From Photorhabdus noenieputensis (lineage in GTDB: Bacteria; Pseudomonadota; Gammaproteobacteria; Enterobacterales; Enterobacteriaceae): DNA of 64,000 nt. This document shows, in pieces, positions 1 to 10,025 of this stretch (the stretch's first letter is position 1; each line of letters starts with the position of its first letter). The stretch covers positions 1 through 64,000 of the forward strand of contig NZ_RCWC01000012.1 in assembly GCF_018448935.1 (NCBI RefSeq), read 5' to 3'. The translations under genes and the position numbers were made by a program. A model generated the notes under the pieces. That model was given only the letters and a program-made list of their open reading frames with translations. It had not been told where the DNA came from and made no database searches.

Positions 1-1600
1 CTGGCGTTGGGTCTGTCTGCCAGTCAATGTCGACCGGTTGACCCACCACCAGATTGCCGTGCCCGTCCTTCACCGTCGCCGTGAAGGTATAACTGTCACT
101 GCCGTTGTTGTAGTGCGCCTTGTCTTTATCCGCATCCACCGTCACGCTGGCGACATAATAGCTGGCGCTCAGCTCCTCAAAGCTCACCTTTCGATCAGTC
201 TCGACCCACGACGAGTTACCCGCCGCCTTCGCCGATACCTGCACATCCTTCACCGCTGCCGTGCTGGTTAAGGTCGCCGTCACCTGTCCCTGCGCGTTAC
301 TCACCGAGTTGCTCTGTTTCGTCAGTTTTAACCCGGCCACCGCTTTATCTGTCTGCCAGTCAATCTCTATCGGTTTATCCGCCACCGGCCTGCCATGCGC
401 GTCCACCACCGTCGCCGTGAAGGTATAACTGTCAGTGCCGTTGTTGTAACGCACCGGGTCCTTATCCACTGCCACCTTCACGCTGGAGACTCGATAACTG
501 AGACTCAGTTCCTCAAAGCTCACCTTTCGATCAGCCTCAACCCACGACGGGTTCGCTGCCACCTTCGCCGATACCTGCACATTCTTCACCGCCGCCGTAC
601 TGGTTAAGGTCGCCGTCACCTGTCCCTGCGCGTTACTCACCGAATTGCTCTGTTTCGTCAGTTTTAACCCGTCAACCGTTGGCTCTGTCTGCCAGTCAAT
701 GTCGATCGGTTGATCCGCTACCGGCTTGCCATGCCCATCTACTACCGTCGCCGTGAAGGTATAACTGTCAGTGCCGTTGTTGTAGTGCGCCTTGTCTTTC
801 TCCGCATCCACCGTCACGCTGGCGACATAATAGCTGGCGCTATACTCCGTAAAACTGACTTTCTCGTTCGCATTTTCCGCCGTCTGCTGGGCAGCCGTCT
901 TCGCCGATACCTGCACATCCTTCACCGCCGCCGTGCTGGTTAAGGTCGCGGTCACCTGTCCCTGCGCATTACTCACCGAATGGCTCTGTTTCGTCAGTTT
1001 TAACCCGGCTGGCGTTGGGTCTGTCTGCCAGTCAATGTCGACCGGTTGACCCACCACCAGATTGCCGTGCCCGTCCTTCACCGTCGCCGTGAAGGTATAA
1101 CTGTCACTGCCGTTGTTGTAGTGCGCCTTGTCTTTCTCCGCATCCACCGTCACGCTGGCGACATAATAGCTGGCGCTCAGCTCCTCAAAGCTCACCTTTC
1201 GATCAGCCTCGACCCACGACGAATTTGCCGCCGCCTTCGCCGATACCTGCACATCCTTCACCGCCGCCGTGCTGGTTAAGGTCGCGGTCACCTGTCCCTG
1301 CGCGTTACTCACCGAATGGCTCTGTTTCGTCAGTTTTAACCCGACCTCCGCTTTATCTGTCTGCCAGTCAATATCGATCGGTTTATCCGCTACCGGCTTG
1401 CCATGCGCGTCCACCACCGTCGCCGTGAAGGTATAACTGTCCGCGCCGTTGTTGTAGAGCGGCCCCTCCTTATCCACCGTCACACCAGTGACTCGATAAC
1501 TGCTGCTGGACTCAGTAAAGCTGGCTTTTTTATCCGTAGTAACACGTTCGCCATTAATACTGACGCTGACTTGTATATCGGATAATGGCGTTGTACTGGT
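1..1600 (-). repeat. 336-bp tandem repeats encoding Ig-like domains
   Basis: The sequence GTGAAGGTATAACTGTC recurs at about 81, 417, 753, 1089 and 1425, an exact 336-bp period, so each unit encodes 112 residues. The three units nearest the window start are almost identical at DNA level; the one near 1425-1600 has diverged and leads into non-repeated passenger sequence. Near-identity indicates recent duplication or ongoing homogenisation. Repeat number is likely to vary between strains. Confidence 0.9.
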
Positions 1601-3337
1601 TAATGTTGCCGTCTGTTGCCCATTCTTATCTGTTGCCTCTGAATCAGGCTTTAATTTCAATCCCGGATCTTTCTTATCCGTATCCCAAATCAATTTGGCA
1701 TTTTCTATCGGCGTTTTTTTGTCAGCGCCAAGCAGAGTAGCTGTGTAGACATATTTCGCCTTTCCATCAGCAATTAAAGGATCGGTTGTGTCAACACTCA
1801 AAGAGATATTACGTTGTAATATATGAATTTGTATTTGTACACTCTGCTGATCATCTTTACTTGTACCTATTATAGTATAGTCATTTTTTCCATCAGGCTG
1901 ATATTCCGGTAACTGAATCGTATAACCATTAGTACTTTCTATATTTATAATTCCGCCACTCTTCTGGAATAATTCAGGTATATCCCAAGTCACATTTTTG
2001 AATGGATTATCAGATTGAATTTGTATTGGTTTAACTTCACCACCGTAACCACTAATTTCCATTACAGGGACCAGTAATCTAAGATGTTGCTGTTTTTTCA
2101 GATAATTCAAAATAATATTATTATTTCTTTCAACTAAGTCGTAACGACTGCCGGCTAAGCTTCGTAGTGAAGAAACATTTTCTGGTGAAAGTTGTTCTGA
2201 TAACGGAACACCAAATCGGTAATTCACATTTAACGAAAATATGCCATCACTTTTTCCCTCTTTCCCTAATTTATAGTCAACTCCCGCTGTGATCAGTGGA
2301 ACCGGGGTATAATTTACCCCAATAGTTGCTGCATATGGATCTTTTTGCCTATTGTTCGTTCCGAATAACGCAACATTACCACCAAAATATTGTTCATATT
2401 TTATTTTGGCACCGAGTGACGGCATTGAAGGTAAATACATGTCGGCGATAAGGTCATAACCATTTGCAGGGCGTTCATAATAATTTGTTAAATCACGGGA
2501 GTTATGCCAATCACTCAGGCGAAAATATGCGTTAGCAGACATTTTTAAATAGTTAGTCCATAATTCACCACCCAAACTGAATCGGCTATTATTACCAGTT
2601 AAATCATTATCGTAAAAAGTGTTCGCCCCATACATCCAATTGTTTATGAATAAACGGGTTCCAATGCCTAAATTCACAGTGTCACGGCTATCTTTATGAC
2701 GATATCCATATTGACTATAAACAAGCCAGTGATCTTTATCATCATAGAAAGGAACGAGTAAGTCTACAGAACTTTCATCCAAGTGCCCATGATGATCAAC
2801 ATTTAAATTAATTTTAGCTGTACCAAACTGGGATAACCATTTCTGAGTATTATTTGTTATCTGACTATTTAATTTATTGACAATATAATCCTGAGCTAAT
2901 TTTTTTGGATCTGAATTTAATAACCCTAAGAGTTCAGTGCTACGAGATAAGATTAAAGGAGGGGTATTTTGATTATCATCTTTAGGATTACTTTCATATA
3001 ACTGGGGTATTTTGGGTTTTTCACCACTATCGTTTTTTCCTATTACACTTCTCTTTGATAAAAAATTACCGCACCGTCTCTGTTCTGATCGCTTTTTCTC
3101 TTTATGAGTAATGTTTTCGTGTAATTTTTTACCGGCCTGATTATGCTTCATAGCGGATTCTGGGTAATCCTGACAATTTTCAACACCAATCAAAGATTTT
3201 CCTGATTCAGGTAACGCAGTATAACTTTTTAGTGGCATAAACGCGGCAAATAAAAAACAGCCCATCAGCACACGCTTATTTACCCTATAACTTATTACGT
3301 TACGAAAAATACGGTTGATGTTCATCAGTAATACCAT
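1..3337 (-). CDS. Intimin/invasin-like inverse autotransporter adhesin (3' end outside window)
   Basis: A single open frame runs on the minus strand from an ATG at 3337 (AGGA ribosome site just upstream) to the window edge, so the C-terminus is missing. Translation gives a basic N-terminus with a hydrophobic stretch (about residues 25-40) that should act as a signal sequence. A periplasmic region (about 120-170) with the LLNSDPKKLAQDYIVNKL type of sequence follows. Next come alternating strands typical of the intimin/invasin outer-membrane beta-barrel (motifs GIGTRLFINNWMYGAN, FSLGGELW, YFRLSDWHNSRD). The rest is a series of bacterial Ig-like (Big_1) domains with the YTFTATVKDGHGN type of motif. 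Proteins of this family insert in the outer membrane and display the Ig passenger for adhesion or host contact. A CDS at 3323-3325 (second ATG) is the alternative start, less well placed for the ribosome site. Confidence 0.9.
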   Translation of the reverse strand, partial: MVLLMNINRIFRNVISYRVNKRVLMGCFLFAAFMPLKSYTALPESGKSLIGVENCQDYPESAMKHNQAGKKLHENITHKEKKRSEQRRCGNFLSKRSVIGKNDSGEKPKIPQLYESNPKDDNQNTPPLILSRSTELLGLLNSDPKKLAQDYIVNKLNSQITNNTQKWLSQFGTAKINLNVDHHGHLDESSVDLLVPFYDDKDHWLVYSQYGYRHKDSRDTVNLGIGTRLFINNWMYGANTFYDNDLTGNNSRFSLGGELWTNYLKMSANAYFRLSDWHNSRDLTNYYERPANGYDLIADMYLPSMPSLGAKIKYEQYFGGNVALFGTNNRQKDPYAATIGVNYTPVPLITAGVDYKLGKEGKSDGIFSLNVNYRFGVPLSEQLSPENVSSLRSLAGSRYDLVERNNNIILNYLKKQQHLRLLVPVMEISGYGGEVKPIQIQSDNPFKNVTWDIPELFQKSGGIINIESTNGYTIQLPEYQPDGKNDYTIIGTSKDDQQSVQIQIHILQRNISLSVDTTDPLIADGKAKYVYTATLLGADKKTPIENAKLIWDTDKKDPGLKLKPDSEATDKNGQQTATLTSTTPLSDIQVSVSINGERVTTDKKASFTESSSSYRVTGVTVDKEGPLYNNGADSYTFTATVVDAHGKPVADKPIDIDWQTDKAEVGLKLTKQSHSVSNAQGQVTATLTSTAAVKDVQVSAKAAANSSWVEADRKVSFEELSASYYVASVTVDAEKDKAHYNNGSDSYTFTATVKDGHGNLVVGQPVDIDWQTDPTPAGLKLTKQSHSVSNAQGQVTATLTSTAAVKDVQVSAKTAAQQTAENANEKVSFTEYSASYYVASVTVDAEKDKAHYNNGTDSYTFTATVVDGHGKPVADQPIDIDWQTEPTVDGLKLTKQSNSVSNAQGQVTATLTSTAAVKNVQVSAKVAANPSWVEADRKVSFEELSLSYRVSSVKVAVDKDPVRYNNGTDSYTFTATVVDAHGRPVADKPIEIDWQTDKAVAGLKLTKQSNSVSNAQGQVTATLTSTAAVKDVQVSAKAAGNSSWVETDRKVSFEELSASYYVASVTVDADKDKAHYNNGSDSYTFTATVKDGHGNLVVGQPVDIDWQTDPTP

Positions 3338-3523
3338 AAAGTTCCTGCCATTATATTCAGTCATAACTCCTATAGCACATTAAATTATTTTCTATAACTT
3401 TGTATAATGAAAATAAATTATCAATTGATAACCATTAGTAATCACTTAACAAAACAAAAATCGTATGAAACTATTTTCTAACACATCATTAAGTATTTAT
3501 ACAACTTTCATTAAAAACATAAG

Positions 3524-3562
3524 CAGAAAACCCGTTGAAATACTTGTACAACGGGTTTTCTG
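3524..3562 (-). terminator. Strong hairpin terminator after the tail-fibre gene
   Basis: A perfect 14-bp inverted repeat (CAGAAAACCCGTTG at 3524-3537, its complement at 3549-3562) has an 11-base loop. It lies 43 bp downstream of the minus-strand tail-fibre stop and upstream of the adhesin gene, so it should end tail-fibre transcription. The T-rich tract on the minus strand is imperfect. Confidence 0.6.
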
Positions 3563-3604
3563 TCTATTTGTCATTACTGAGTTCGCACTCAGTAATTATG
3601 GTTA

Positions 3605-5545
3605 TTATGGTTTTTCCGGCCGTTGAACTCGAACATTAATCACTCGTCCATCGGGGATATCGCATAGTTCACCATCATTATAATAAATAACTTCTCCGTC
3701 ACCATTAACGCTCTTAACACGTTTATTTTGAGCAAATATCGGCGCATCTTTATTTTGACGATGATAACATTCAATGGTTATATTGCCATTAGATGGATCT
3801 ACTGATTCACAAACCCAAATCAAATTTAACCCGTTGCTATCTGCCGGGACAATTGTACCGCCGTGAATTCCCCATGCCCCATCTTTAGCAAAGCCGTTGC
3901 AGCCGCTGATGCGATATTTCCCTGTCTCTATCCGCTCTACAGCCATGCCTTCCGCTTCACGAGTTAGCTCATAAGTTCCGTCTGGATGAATATTCACTAC
4001 GGGGCTGGATACTTTGAGATTGCCGTTAGTATCAGCGATGCAATTATCATTAAAAACGGCAATAGGATTACCGTTATATTTCAACTTATCGCCAACTGTC
4101 AGCCTGCCATAATTTTTTTCATTGCAAATATCAAAATCCGATGATCCGTCACCTGGAACTCCAATGTAGGCGGTTCTTTTTCCTCCCTCAACAAACTGAA
4201 AATATGCGTGTCTACCCGTGTCATATACTATATTAAAAATACCTCCGGCCCCCTTTAAATTTGCCGACCCGGCATCAATCTGCCCCGCCGGAGAAACAGA
4301 GAAAACCCGATTATTATTAATATATGCCGCCAACTCTCCACCAATTGTTAATTTGCTAGATTTTTTTTCGTTACAAATATCAAAATCCGATGAGCCGTCA
4401 CTCGGGAATCCAATATAGGCCGTCCTTTTTGCTTCCTCAATAAACTGAAAATATGCATGTCTACCCGTGTCATGGGTTATGTTAAAAACTCCCGCATTCC
4501 CCCTTATATTCGCTGACGCGGCTTCAATCTGACCCGCAGGAGAAACAGAGAAAACCCGTCTACCATTAATATCTATAGAATATCCATAGGTATCTACACT
4601 ACCACCACGTACAATACCGGCTTTAGCATAATTATCATACCAATTGTAAAGCGTATACGAGACTATTGTACCCGCCGGTCTTCCACCAGATTCAGAAGCT
4701 AACACAACCGCATTACGTTCGTTTGGAATTGTCTCGACTTGTTTAAACCTAGCGTTCCCATTTATATTCGCTGACGCGGCTTCAATCAAACCCTCAGGAG
4801 AAACAGAGAAAACCCGTCTGCCATTAATATCTATCGTATATCCGTAAGTATCTACGCTACCGCCACGTACAATACCTGTTTTAATATAATTATCATACCA
4901 ATTGTAAAGCGTATACCCGACTATTTCACTTGTTGGTCTGGCACCCTGCGCAGAAACTAACATAGTCGCATTACGTTCGGTGGGCAGTGTTTCAACCTGT
5001 TTAAACCTAAAATACTGTGGATAATCCCCCCCATTGGCCGATACCGCATTTTTCGCCAATTCCACTGTTTCCGATAAGCCGAGGTTTTTCACAAACGCAT
5101 TTTTATCAGGAATATCTGCGCCATTTTGATTTTTTGCCAATCGGTTATTGGCATTATCATTTACATCAGAAACCAGTTTCTGCGTTACCGCGAGGGTATT
5201 ACTATTACCTATTGTATTTGTGAGCTGAGTTACACCTTTTTGTGTTAATGAAGCACTTGGTACTGCTATTGCGATTTTTTGTTCTAATGCTCTATTTAAT
5301 TGGACAATAAGTTTAGCTACATCCCCATCATCCAGAACATCATTGCCGGAGTATGTTGCAATAAAATTAGCCACAACAGATGTTATGGTTGACGACTGAC
5401 GTAATACCTTGTTTAGTAAATGAGTCGTAATATTTTCTGGTGGAAACCCCGTCTTCAAACTCCGGCTTTCTTCATATCCTTCTTGACTCACCACATTAGC
5501 ATTATTACTAATAGAAAAAGCTTTAAAATCATTTTTTTGACTCAT
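3605..5545 (-). CDS. Orphan phage tail-fibre protein with internal duplications
   Basis: 646 residues, start supported by an AGGAGG site 6 bases upstream. Residues 1-130 are the N-terminal module shared with the other four tail-fibre genes here. They include a stretch like the phage tail-fibre repeat family (ASLTQKGVTQLTN at about 98-110). The middle is internally duplicated: residues about 180-264 recur at 266-350 (ending NGRRVFSVSP), and a second unit at about 352-430 recurs at about 434-500. The last 140 residues (from NLKVSSPVVNIHPDGTY) match the C-terminal domain of the 8823-10025 gene. Fibres of this kind bind the target-cell surface. No capsid, sheath or baseplate genes lie nearby, so it is an isolated fibre gene, possibly serving an R-type tailocin, prophage or contractile system elsewhere. 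Confidence 0.82.
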   Translation of the reverse strand: MSQKNDFKAFSISNNANVVSQEGYEESRSLKTGFPPENITTHLLNKVLRQSSTITSVVANFIATYSGNDVLDDGDVAKLIVQLNRALEQKIAIAVPSASLTQKGVTQLTNTIGNSNTLAVTQKLVSDVNDNANNRLAKNQNGADIPDKNAFVKNLGLSETVELAKNAVSANGGDYPQYFRFKQVETLPTERNATMLVSAQGARPTSEIVGYTLYNWYDNYIKTGIVRGGSVDTYGYTIDINGRRVFSVSPEGLIEAASANINGNARFKQVETIPNERNAVVLASESGGRPAGTIVSYTLYNWYDNYAKAGIVRGGSVDTYGYSIDINGRRVFSVSPAGQIEAASANIRGNAGVFNITHDTGRHAYFQFIEEAKRTAYIGFPSDGSSDFDICNEKKSSKLTIGGELAAYINNNRVFSVSPAGQIDAGSANLKGAGGIFNIVYDTGRHAYFQFVEGGKRTAYIGVPGDGSSDFDICNEKNYGRLTVGDKLKYNGNPIAVFNDNCIADTNGNLKVSSPVVNIHPDGTYELTREAEGMAVERIETGKYRISGCNGFAKDGAWGIHGGTIVPADSNGLNLIWVCESVDPSNGNITIECYHRQNKDAPIFAQNKRVKSVNGDGEVIYYNDGELCDIPDGRVINVRVQRPEKP

Positions 5546-5946
5546 ATATCCTCCTAAAATTAAAAAAATATCATTTCATAATCAACATGTTAAATTCCTG
5601 TAAAAATAATTCCCCCTCAATTTATTTTAATTATAGTCAAATTAGTAAAAATAATAATAAAACCTTTTTACGACTTAGGTTGTTAACTATTTTTGTATAA
5701 CTGAAAACAATAAAAATCTAATATTCTCAAGCCAGAGATAGATAGCAAATTTCTATCCACTCCATCACTTGTCATTACAATTGCGAAACTTATTAAATTA
5801 TTTTTTACAATTTTACATAATGAAAGTCACTTAACGATCGGGAATCAATGACAAGGAAGGCTCAATCAAACTGAACTTTGTACTCGTCGTACCCGGCAGG
5901 TAAACTATCCTCCTTTTTGTTTTACTGCCAAAAGTGAAGAAAAATA
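5546..5946. other. AT-rich divergent intergenic region, tail fibre / pth
   Basis: About 400 bp between the divergently transcribed tail-fibre gene and pth. It must hold both promoters. It is AT-rich near the fibre gene and becomes more GC-balanced from about 5830 toward pth. I see no RNA gene or coding remnant. Confidence 0.5.
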
Positions 5947-6537
5947 GTGAGTAACATAAAATTAATCGTCGGTCTGGCTAATCCCGGTGCTGAATATGCT
6001 CAAACCAGACACAACGCCGGAGCCTGGTATGTTGACCTGCTCGCTCGGAGCCACAATCAATCACTGAAAGAAGAGAGTAAATTTTTCGGTTATACCGCCC
6101 GGATTAGTATCTGCGGTCACGATGTTCGTCTGTTAGTCCCGACGACGTTTATGAATCTCAGTGGTAAATCTGTCGCTGCCCTTGCCTCGTTCTACCGCAT
6201 CCAACCGGATGAAATTCTGGTGGCCCATGATGAACTCGATTTGCCGCCAGGGGTGGCAAAAATGAAACTGGGTGGCAGTCATGGCGGTCATAATGGCTTG
6301 AAAGATATTCAGAACAAATTTGGTAACAATCCTAACTTTCACCGCTTACGCATCGGTATCGGCCATCCCGGCGATAAAAATAAAGTGGTTGGCTTTGTAC
6401 TCGGCAAACCACCAGCCAGTGAACAAAAGCTGATCGATGATGCAATTGATGAAGCATTGCGTTGTACTGATATCCTGATGAAACAAGATATGGATAAGGC
6501 AATCAATCGTTTACATAGCTTCAAAGCCAGCGCTTGA
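5947..6537 (+). CDS. pth: Peptidyl-tRNA hydrolase
   Basis: 196 residues starting at a GTG. Nearly colinear with enterobacterial Pth. It cleaves peptidyl-tRNA released from stalled ribosomes, recycling tRNA in the cytoplasm. Visible hallmarks are the N-terminal [18 protein letters not shown] with the catalytic His at residue 22, FMNLSGK (substrate-binding Asn), the acidic [11 protein letters not shown] motif, and GGHNGLKDI. The start codon aligns with [13 protein letters not shown] of E. coli. It is followed 135 bp later by ychF, the same pth-ychF order as in E. coli. Confidence 0.97.
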   Translation: MSNIKLIVGLANPGAEYAQTRHNAGAWYVDLLARSHNQSLKEESKFFGYTARISICGHDVRLLVPTTFMNLSGKSVAALASFYRIQPDEILVAHDELDLPPGVAKMKLGGSHGGHNGLKDIQNKFGNNPNFHRLRIGIGHPGDKNKVVGFVLGKPPASEQKLIDDAIDEALRCTDILMKQDMDKAINRLHSFKASA

Positions 6538-6569
6538 TGACATGAAGTCGATAAATCTTGTCTGTAAGA

Positions 6570-6598
6570 TCGTGATAGCCCGCCATTCCGTGTATAAT
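6570..6598 (+). promoter_or_regulatory. Candidate sigma-70 promoter for ychF
   Basis: A perfect TATAAT at 6593-6598, preceded by a TG-rich extension, lies about 75 bp before the ychF start. The matching -35 position is weak (TCGTGA at 6570-6575, 17-bp spacer). Read as a ychF promoter separate from pth; assignment by pattern only. Confidence 0.4.
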
Positions 6599-6672
6599 GG
6601 CACCAATTTTTTTTGACTCATCGAACAGGCTAACACAGCCTTTTGATTTATAAGTAAATTAAGGTGAAAATC

Positions 6673-7764
6673 ATGGGATTCAAATGCGGTATCGTTGGCC
6701 TGCCTAACGTCGGAAAATCAACATTATTCAATGCGCTGACTAAAGCAGGTATCGAAGCGGCAAACTTCCCGTTCTGCACCATTGAACCCAACACCGGTGT
6801 CGTCCCTATGCCAGATCCACGGCTTGAACAACTGGCGGAAATTGTGAAACCTCAGCGGATCTTACCGACCACAATGGAATTCGTCGATATTGCTGGTCTG
6901 GTAAAAGGCGCATCAAAAGGTGAAGGTCTGGGCAACCAGTTTTTGACCAACATTCGTGAAACAGAAGCTATCGGCCACGTTGTGCGCTGCTTTGTCAATG
7001 ACAATATCATTCACGTTTCCGGTCAAGTAGACCCTGCTGCTGATATTGAGATCATCAATACCGAACTGGCTCTTTCCGATCTGGACACCTGCGAACGAGC
7101 CATTCATCGTGTCCAGAAAAAAGCCAAAGGCGGCGATAAAGATGCTAAAGCAGAACTGGCAGTACTGGAAAAATGTCTGCCTCATCTGGAACAAGCAGGT
7201 ATGTTGCGGGCGTTGGATCTCAGCACCGAAGAGAAAGCGGCTATTCGCTATCTGAGTTTCCTGACGCTGAAACCCACCATGTACATTGCTAACGTCAACG
7301 AAGAGGGTTTCGAAAACAACCCACATTTGGATGCTGTTCGTGCAATCGCAGAACAAGAGGGTTCGGTGGTCGTTCCGGTTTGTGCTGCGGTAGAAGCGGA
7401 TATCGCCGAGTTGGAAGATGATGAACGCGAAGAGTTTATGGCTGAGCTTGGGCTGGAAGAGCCCGGTTTAAATCGCGTTATCCGCGCTGGCTATCAGTTA
7501 CTGAATCTGCAAACTTACTTCACTGCCGGCGTGAAAGAGGTTCGGGCATGGACCATCCCAGTTGGCGCAACCGCACCACAAGCAGCCGGTAAGATCCATA
7601 CTGATTTCGAAAAAGGTTTTATCCGCGCACAAACCATCGCTTTTGAAGATTTCATCACTTACAAAGGTGAACAAGGTGCAAAAGAGGCCGGTAAAATGCG
7701 TTCAGAAGGTAAAGATTATGTCGTTAAAGATGGCGATGTGATGAATTTCTTGTTTAACGTCTAA
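6673..7764 (+). CDS. ychF: Redox-regulated ATPase YchF (OLA1 family)
   Basis: 363 residues from the ATG at 6673, which has an AAGG site 8 bases upstream; a GTG at 6664 would add three residues absent from homologues. Obg-like P-loop ATPase with G1 GLPNVGKST (about 8-16), G3-like FVDIAGLV, and NVNE in place of the NKxD guanine motif, the change that gives this family ATP preference. A coiled-coil region and a C-terminal TGS domain ([17 protein letters not shown]) follow. It binds ribosomes and has been linked to oxidative-stress regulation and start-codon selection. Very close to the E. coli protein and complete. Confidence 0.97.
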   Translation: MGFKCGIVGLPNVGKSTLFNALTKAGIEAANFPFCTIEPNTGVVPMPDPRLEQLAEIVKPQRILPTTMEFVDIAGLVKGASKGEGLGNQFLTNIRETEAIGHVVRCFVNDNIIHVSGQVDPAADIEIINTELALSDLDTCERAIHRVQKKAKGGDKDAKAELAVLEKCLPHLEQAGMLRALDLSTEEKAAIRYLSFLTLKPTMYIANVNEEGFENNPHLDAVRAIAEQEGSVVVPVCAAVEADIAELEDDEREEFMAELGLEEPGLNRVIRAGYQLLNLQTYFTAGVKEVRAWTIPVGATAPQAAGKIHTDFEKGFIRAQTIAFEDFITYKGEQGAKEAGKMRSEGKDYVVKDGDVMNFLFNV

Positions 7765-7820
7765 TTTATTTTTCATCTCTGACAACATCACAAGATGTCT
7801 CAGAGACTGATAAAATCCTT

Positions 7821-7850
7821 AAAATCCACGCAGTTGCGTGGATTTTTGTT
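7821..7850 (+). terminator. Rho-independent terminator of ychF
   Basis: AATCCACGCA and its complement TGCGTGGATT form a compact stem followed by TTTTGTTTT, about 60 bp after the ychF stop. Confidence 0.85.
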
Positions 7851-8162
7851 TTCATACGGCTAATCCGAGCTAGTTGATTTTTTACAGTTATAATTACTTT
7901 ATGTGACTATTTACAGACTTTTCTATTAGGCGTAGTATCTATTACCTGATGACTTTCTATACGATAGCTATCCGGTGTGTAAGTCAGTTTAGTTACTTAC
8001 TCTATTGAATTACGTTGTTTTGGGTGGTTCTTCTCTATCTAGTCAAAGTCAAACAAGCCGGTGAACAATCATTTTTAATTTATCTAATAAGGAGTCCATC
8101 AATACTTAAATCGTTATAAAACAATCTTTTAGTTCCTTTAGTACTAACAAAGAGGAAAGACC
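7851..8162. other. Intergenic region upstream of the SnoaL-like gene
   Basis: About 310 bp without a gene after the ychF terminator. It should contain the promoter of the next gene, but I cannot point to one convincingly. Confidence 0.4.
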
Positions 8163-8735
8163 ATGAAAAGTCACAAGAGGTTATCGTTATTCACGCTTTT
8201 ACTACTTACTGCCAGCCCGATAGCACTTGCGGTGCAAAATAATTGGCCCGGCACGAAAGTAGATCAACCAGCACCTAAAATCAAAGGGATGCCCAAAGCT
8301 CTGGAAAGAAATTTGGCTAACTTTGACGATCTTGATTTCCGTGTCTATACAGACCAAAGATGGTGGGATCTACATAAGAGCCATGACATGAATATTATTG
8401 TTCACTACCCTGATGGTCATACTACTAAGGGTATTCGACAGCATCTTGACGATCTGAAGTATATGTGGACATTTGCTCCTGATAACCGGATCACAGAGCA
8501 CCCGGTACGGTTTGGTACTGCTGATGCGGAATGGACCGCTGTTACGGGATTTACAGATGGAACATTTACGAAACCCATGGTTCTCCCAGATGGTAAGGTT
8601 ATTAAGCCTACAGGTAAGGCGTATCACCTCCCTATGGCGACACTCGGACACTGGAACAAAAAAGGAGTTATGGATGAAGAGTATCTCTTCTGGGACGATT
8701 CTGTACTTATGAAACAGATAGGTGTTAGTAATTGA
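8163..8735 (+). CDS. Secreted SnoaL/ester-cyclase-like protein
   Basis: 190 residues with a good GAGGAAA ribosome site. Residues 1-23 (MKSHKR then LSLFTLLLLTASPIALA) form a typical Sec signal peptide with cleavage after ALA. The remainder resembles the SnoaL-like branch of the NTF2-like cone fold: a helix around NLANFDDLDFRVYTDQRWWDL, the YPDGHTTKG segment, and the C-terminal VMDEEYLFWDDSVLMKQIGV signature that closes many SnoaL/ester-cyclase proteins. Secreted forms are usually of unknown substrate. The gene stands alone, followed by a hairpin. The fold assignment is from motif recognition; no reaction can be assigned. Confidence 0.75.
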   Translation: MKSHKRLSLFTLLLLTASPIALAVQNNWPGTKVDQPAPKIKGMPKALERNLANFDDLDFRVYTDQRWWDLHKSHDMNIIVHYPDGHTTKGIRQHLDDLKYMWTFAPDNRITEHPVRFGTADAEWTAVTGFTDGTFTKPMVLPDGKVIKPTGKAYHLPMATLGHWNKKGVMDEEYLFWDDSVLMKQIGVSN

Positions 8736-8749
8736 TTCAACAACTTCAT

Positions 8750-8775
8750 ACGGACTTGCTTAAGAGCGAGTCCGT
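8750..8775 (+). terminator. Hairpin after the SnoaL-like gene
   Basis: ACGGACTTGCT and AGCGAGTCCGT pair as an 11-bp stem (one mismatch) around a TAAG loop, 14 bp after the stop codon. No clear T-tract on the plus strand; it could also terminate the converging tail-fibre transcript. Confidence 0.45.
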
Positions 8776-8822
8776 AAATGTTGCAATGTTATATGTTTGG
8801 ATCTGCTCCAAGAGTCTTATTC

Positions 8823-10025
8823 TTATGGTTTTTCCGGCAATTGCACTCGAACATTAATTACTCGTCCATCGGGAATGTCGCATAGCTCACCATCATTGTA
8901 ATAAATGACTTTTCCGTCATCATTAATACTCTTAACACGCTTATTTTGCGCAAATATCGGCGCTTCTTTATTTTGACGATGATAACATTCGATGGTTATA
9001 TCACCACTAGATGGGTCTACCGACTCACAAACCCAAATTAGATTTAACCCATTGCTGTCTGCCGGAACGATAGTGCCACCGTGAATTCCCCACTCCCCAT
9101 CTTTAGCAAAACCGCTGCAACCACTAATACGATATTTCCCGGTCTCTATTCGCTCGACTGTCACCCCTTCCGCTTCGCGAGTTAACTGGTAAGTTCCGTC
9201 TGGATGAATATCTACCACCGGGCTGGAAACTTTTAGGTTGCCATTAGCATCGGGCTTGGCGTTGCTTGTTGACCAGACTTTATACCACGGATTCCATTTA
9301 TTGATGTTACCGTCACCATTGTGCGTTCTATAGTATAATTCGCTCTTCGGCAAGTATGAGGCGTGAATCATCAGCTCATAACGCTTAAAGGTCCCATACC
9401 CTCCTGAAAATCTCATTCCTGGCCCATGTATACCTGGGCCATTTAGTCCTACTGGATAGCCAAAATATGTCGAATTCTGAGGAATGTTATCAAAATTATC
9501 GATTGTAGAAGCGGTATTAGTCCCAACAACAACCGGTTTTGTGCTAATAACTTCTAAACCGAGGTTTTCCACAAATGCTTTTTTATCAGGAATATCTGCA
9601 CCATTTTGATCTTTTGCCAATCGGTTATTAGCATTATCATTTACATCAGAAACTAGCTTCTGCGTTACCGCAAGAGTATTACTGTCGCCGGTTTTATCTG
9701 TGAGCTGAGTAACACCTTTTTGTGTTAATGAGGCATTTGGTACTTCGGTTGCAATTTTTTGTTCTAACGCTTCATTTAATTGGGCGGTGAGTTTAACGAT
9801 ATCCCCATCGTCCAAAACATCATTGCCGGAATATGTTGCGATAAAATTAGCCACAATAGATGCTATTGTGGAAGATTGACGTAATACCTTATTGAGCAAA
9901 TGAACAGTAATATTATCCGGTGGAAACCCAATCTTTAAATTTGGATTTTGTTCATAGGCTTCTTGACTCACTACATTAGCATTATTGCCAATAGAAAAAG
10001 ATTTAAAATCATTTCTTGGACTCAT
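8823..10025 (-). CDS. Orphan phage tail-fibre protein
   Basis: 400 residues from the ATG at 10025, which has a GGAGGG site just upstream; an in-frame start at 10097 would add 24 residues that other family members lack. Residues 1-135 are the conserved fibre N-terminus (MSPRNDFKSFSIGNNANVVSQ, then NASLTQKGVTQLTDKTGDSNTLAVTQKLV). The middle (about 180-260) is a different module from that of the 3605-5545 gene, containing PQNSTYFGYPVGLNGPG. The C-terminal 140 residues match that gene again. It is a fibre with exchanged central module, converging on the SnoaL-like gene. Confidence 0.82.
   Translation of the reverse strand: MSPRNDFKSFSIGNNANVVSQEAYEQNPNLKIGFPPDNITVHLLNKVLRQSSTIASIVANFIATYSGNDVLDDGDIVKLTAQLNEALEQKIATEVPNASLTQKGVTQLTDKTGDSNTLAVTQKLVSDVNDNANNRLAKDQNGADIPDKKAFVENLGLEVISTKPVVVGTNTASTIDNFDNIPQNSTYFGYPVGLNGPGIHGPGMRFSGGYGTFKRYELMIHASYLPKSELYYRTHNGDGNINKWNPWYKVWSTSNAKPDANGNLKVSSPVVDIHPDGTYQLTREAEGVTVERIETGKYRISGCSGFAKDGEWGIHGGTIVPADSNGLNLIWVCESVDPSSGDITIECYHRQNKEAPIFAQNKRVKSINDDGKVIYYNDGELCDIPDGRVINVRVQLPEKP

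Noticed and set aside
38-1585. Series of plus-strand 60-77 residue open frames (HRRREGITV...)
   Set aside because: Antisense shadows of the Ig repeats of the adhesin; their 336-bp spacing is that of the repeat.
6913-7356. 147-residue minus-strand open frame inside ychF
   Set aside because: Antisense to a highly conserved gene, no features of its own.
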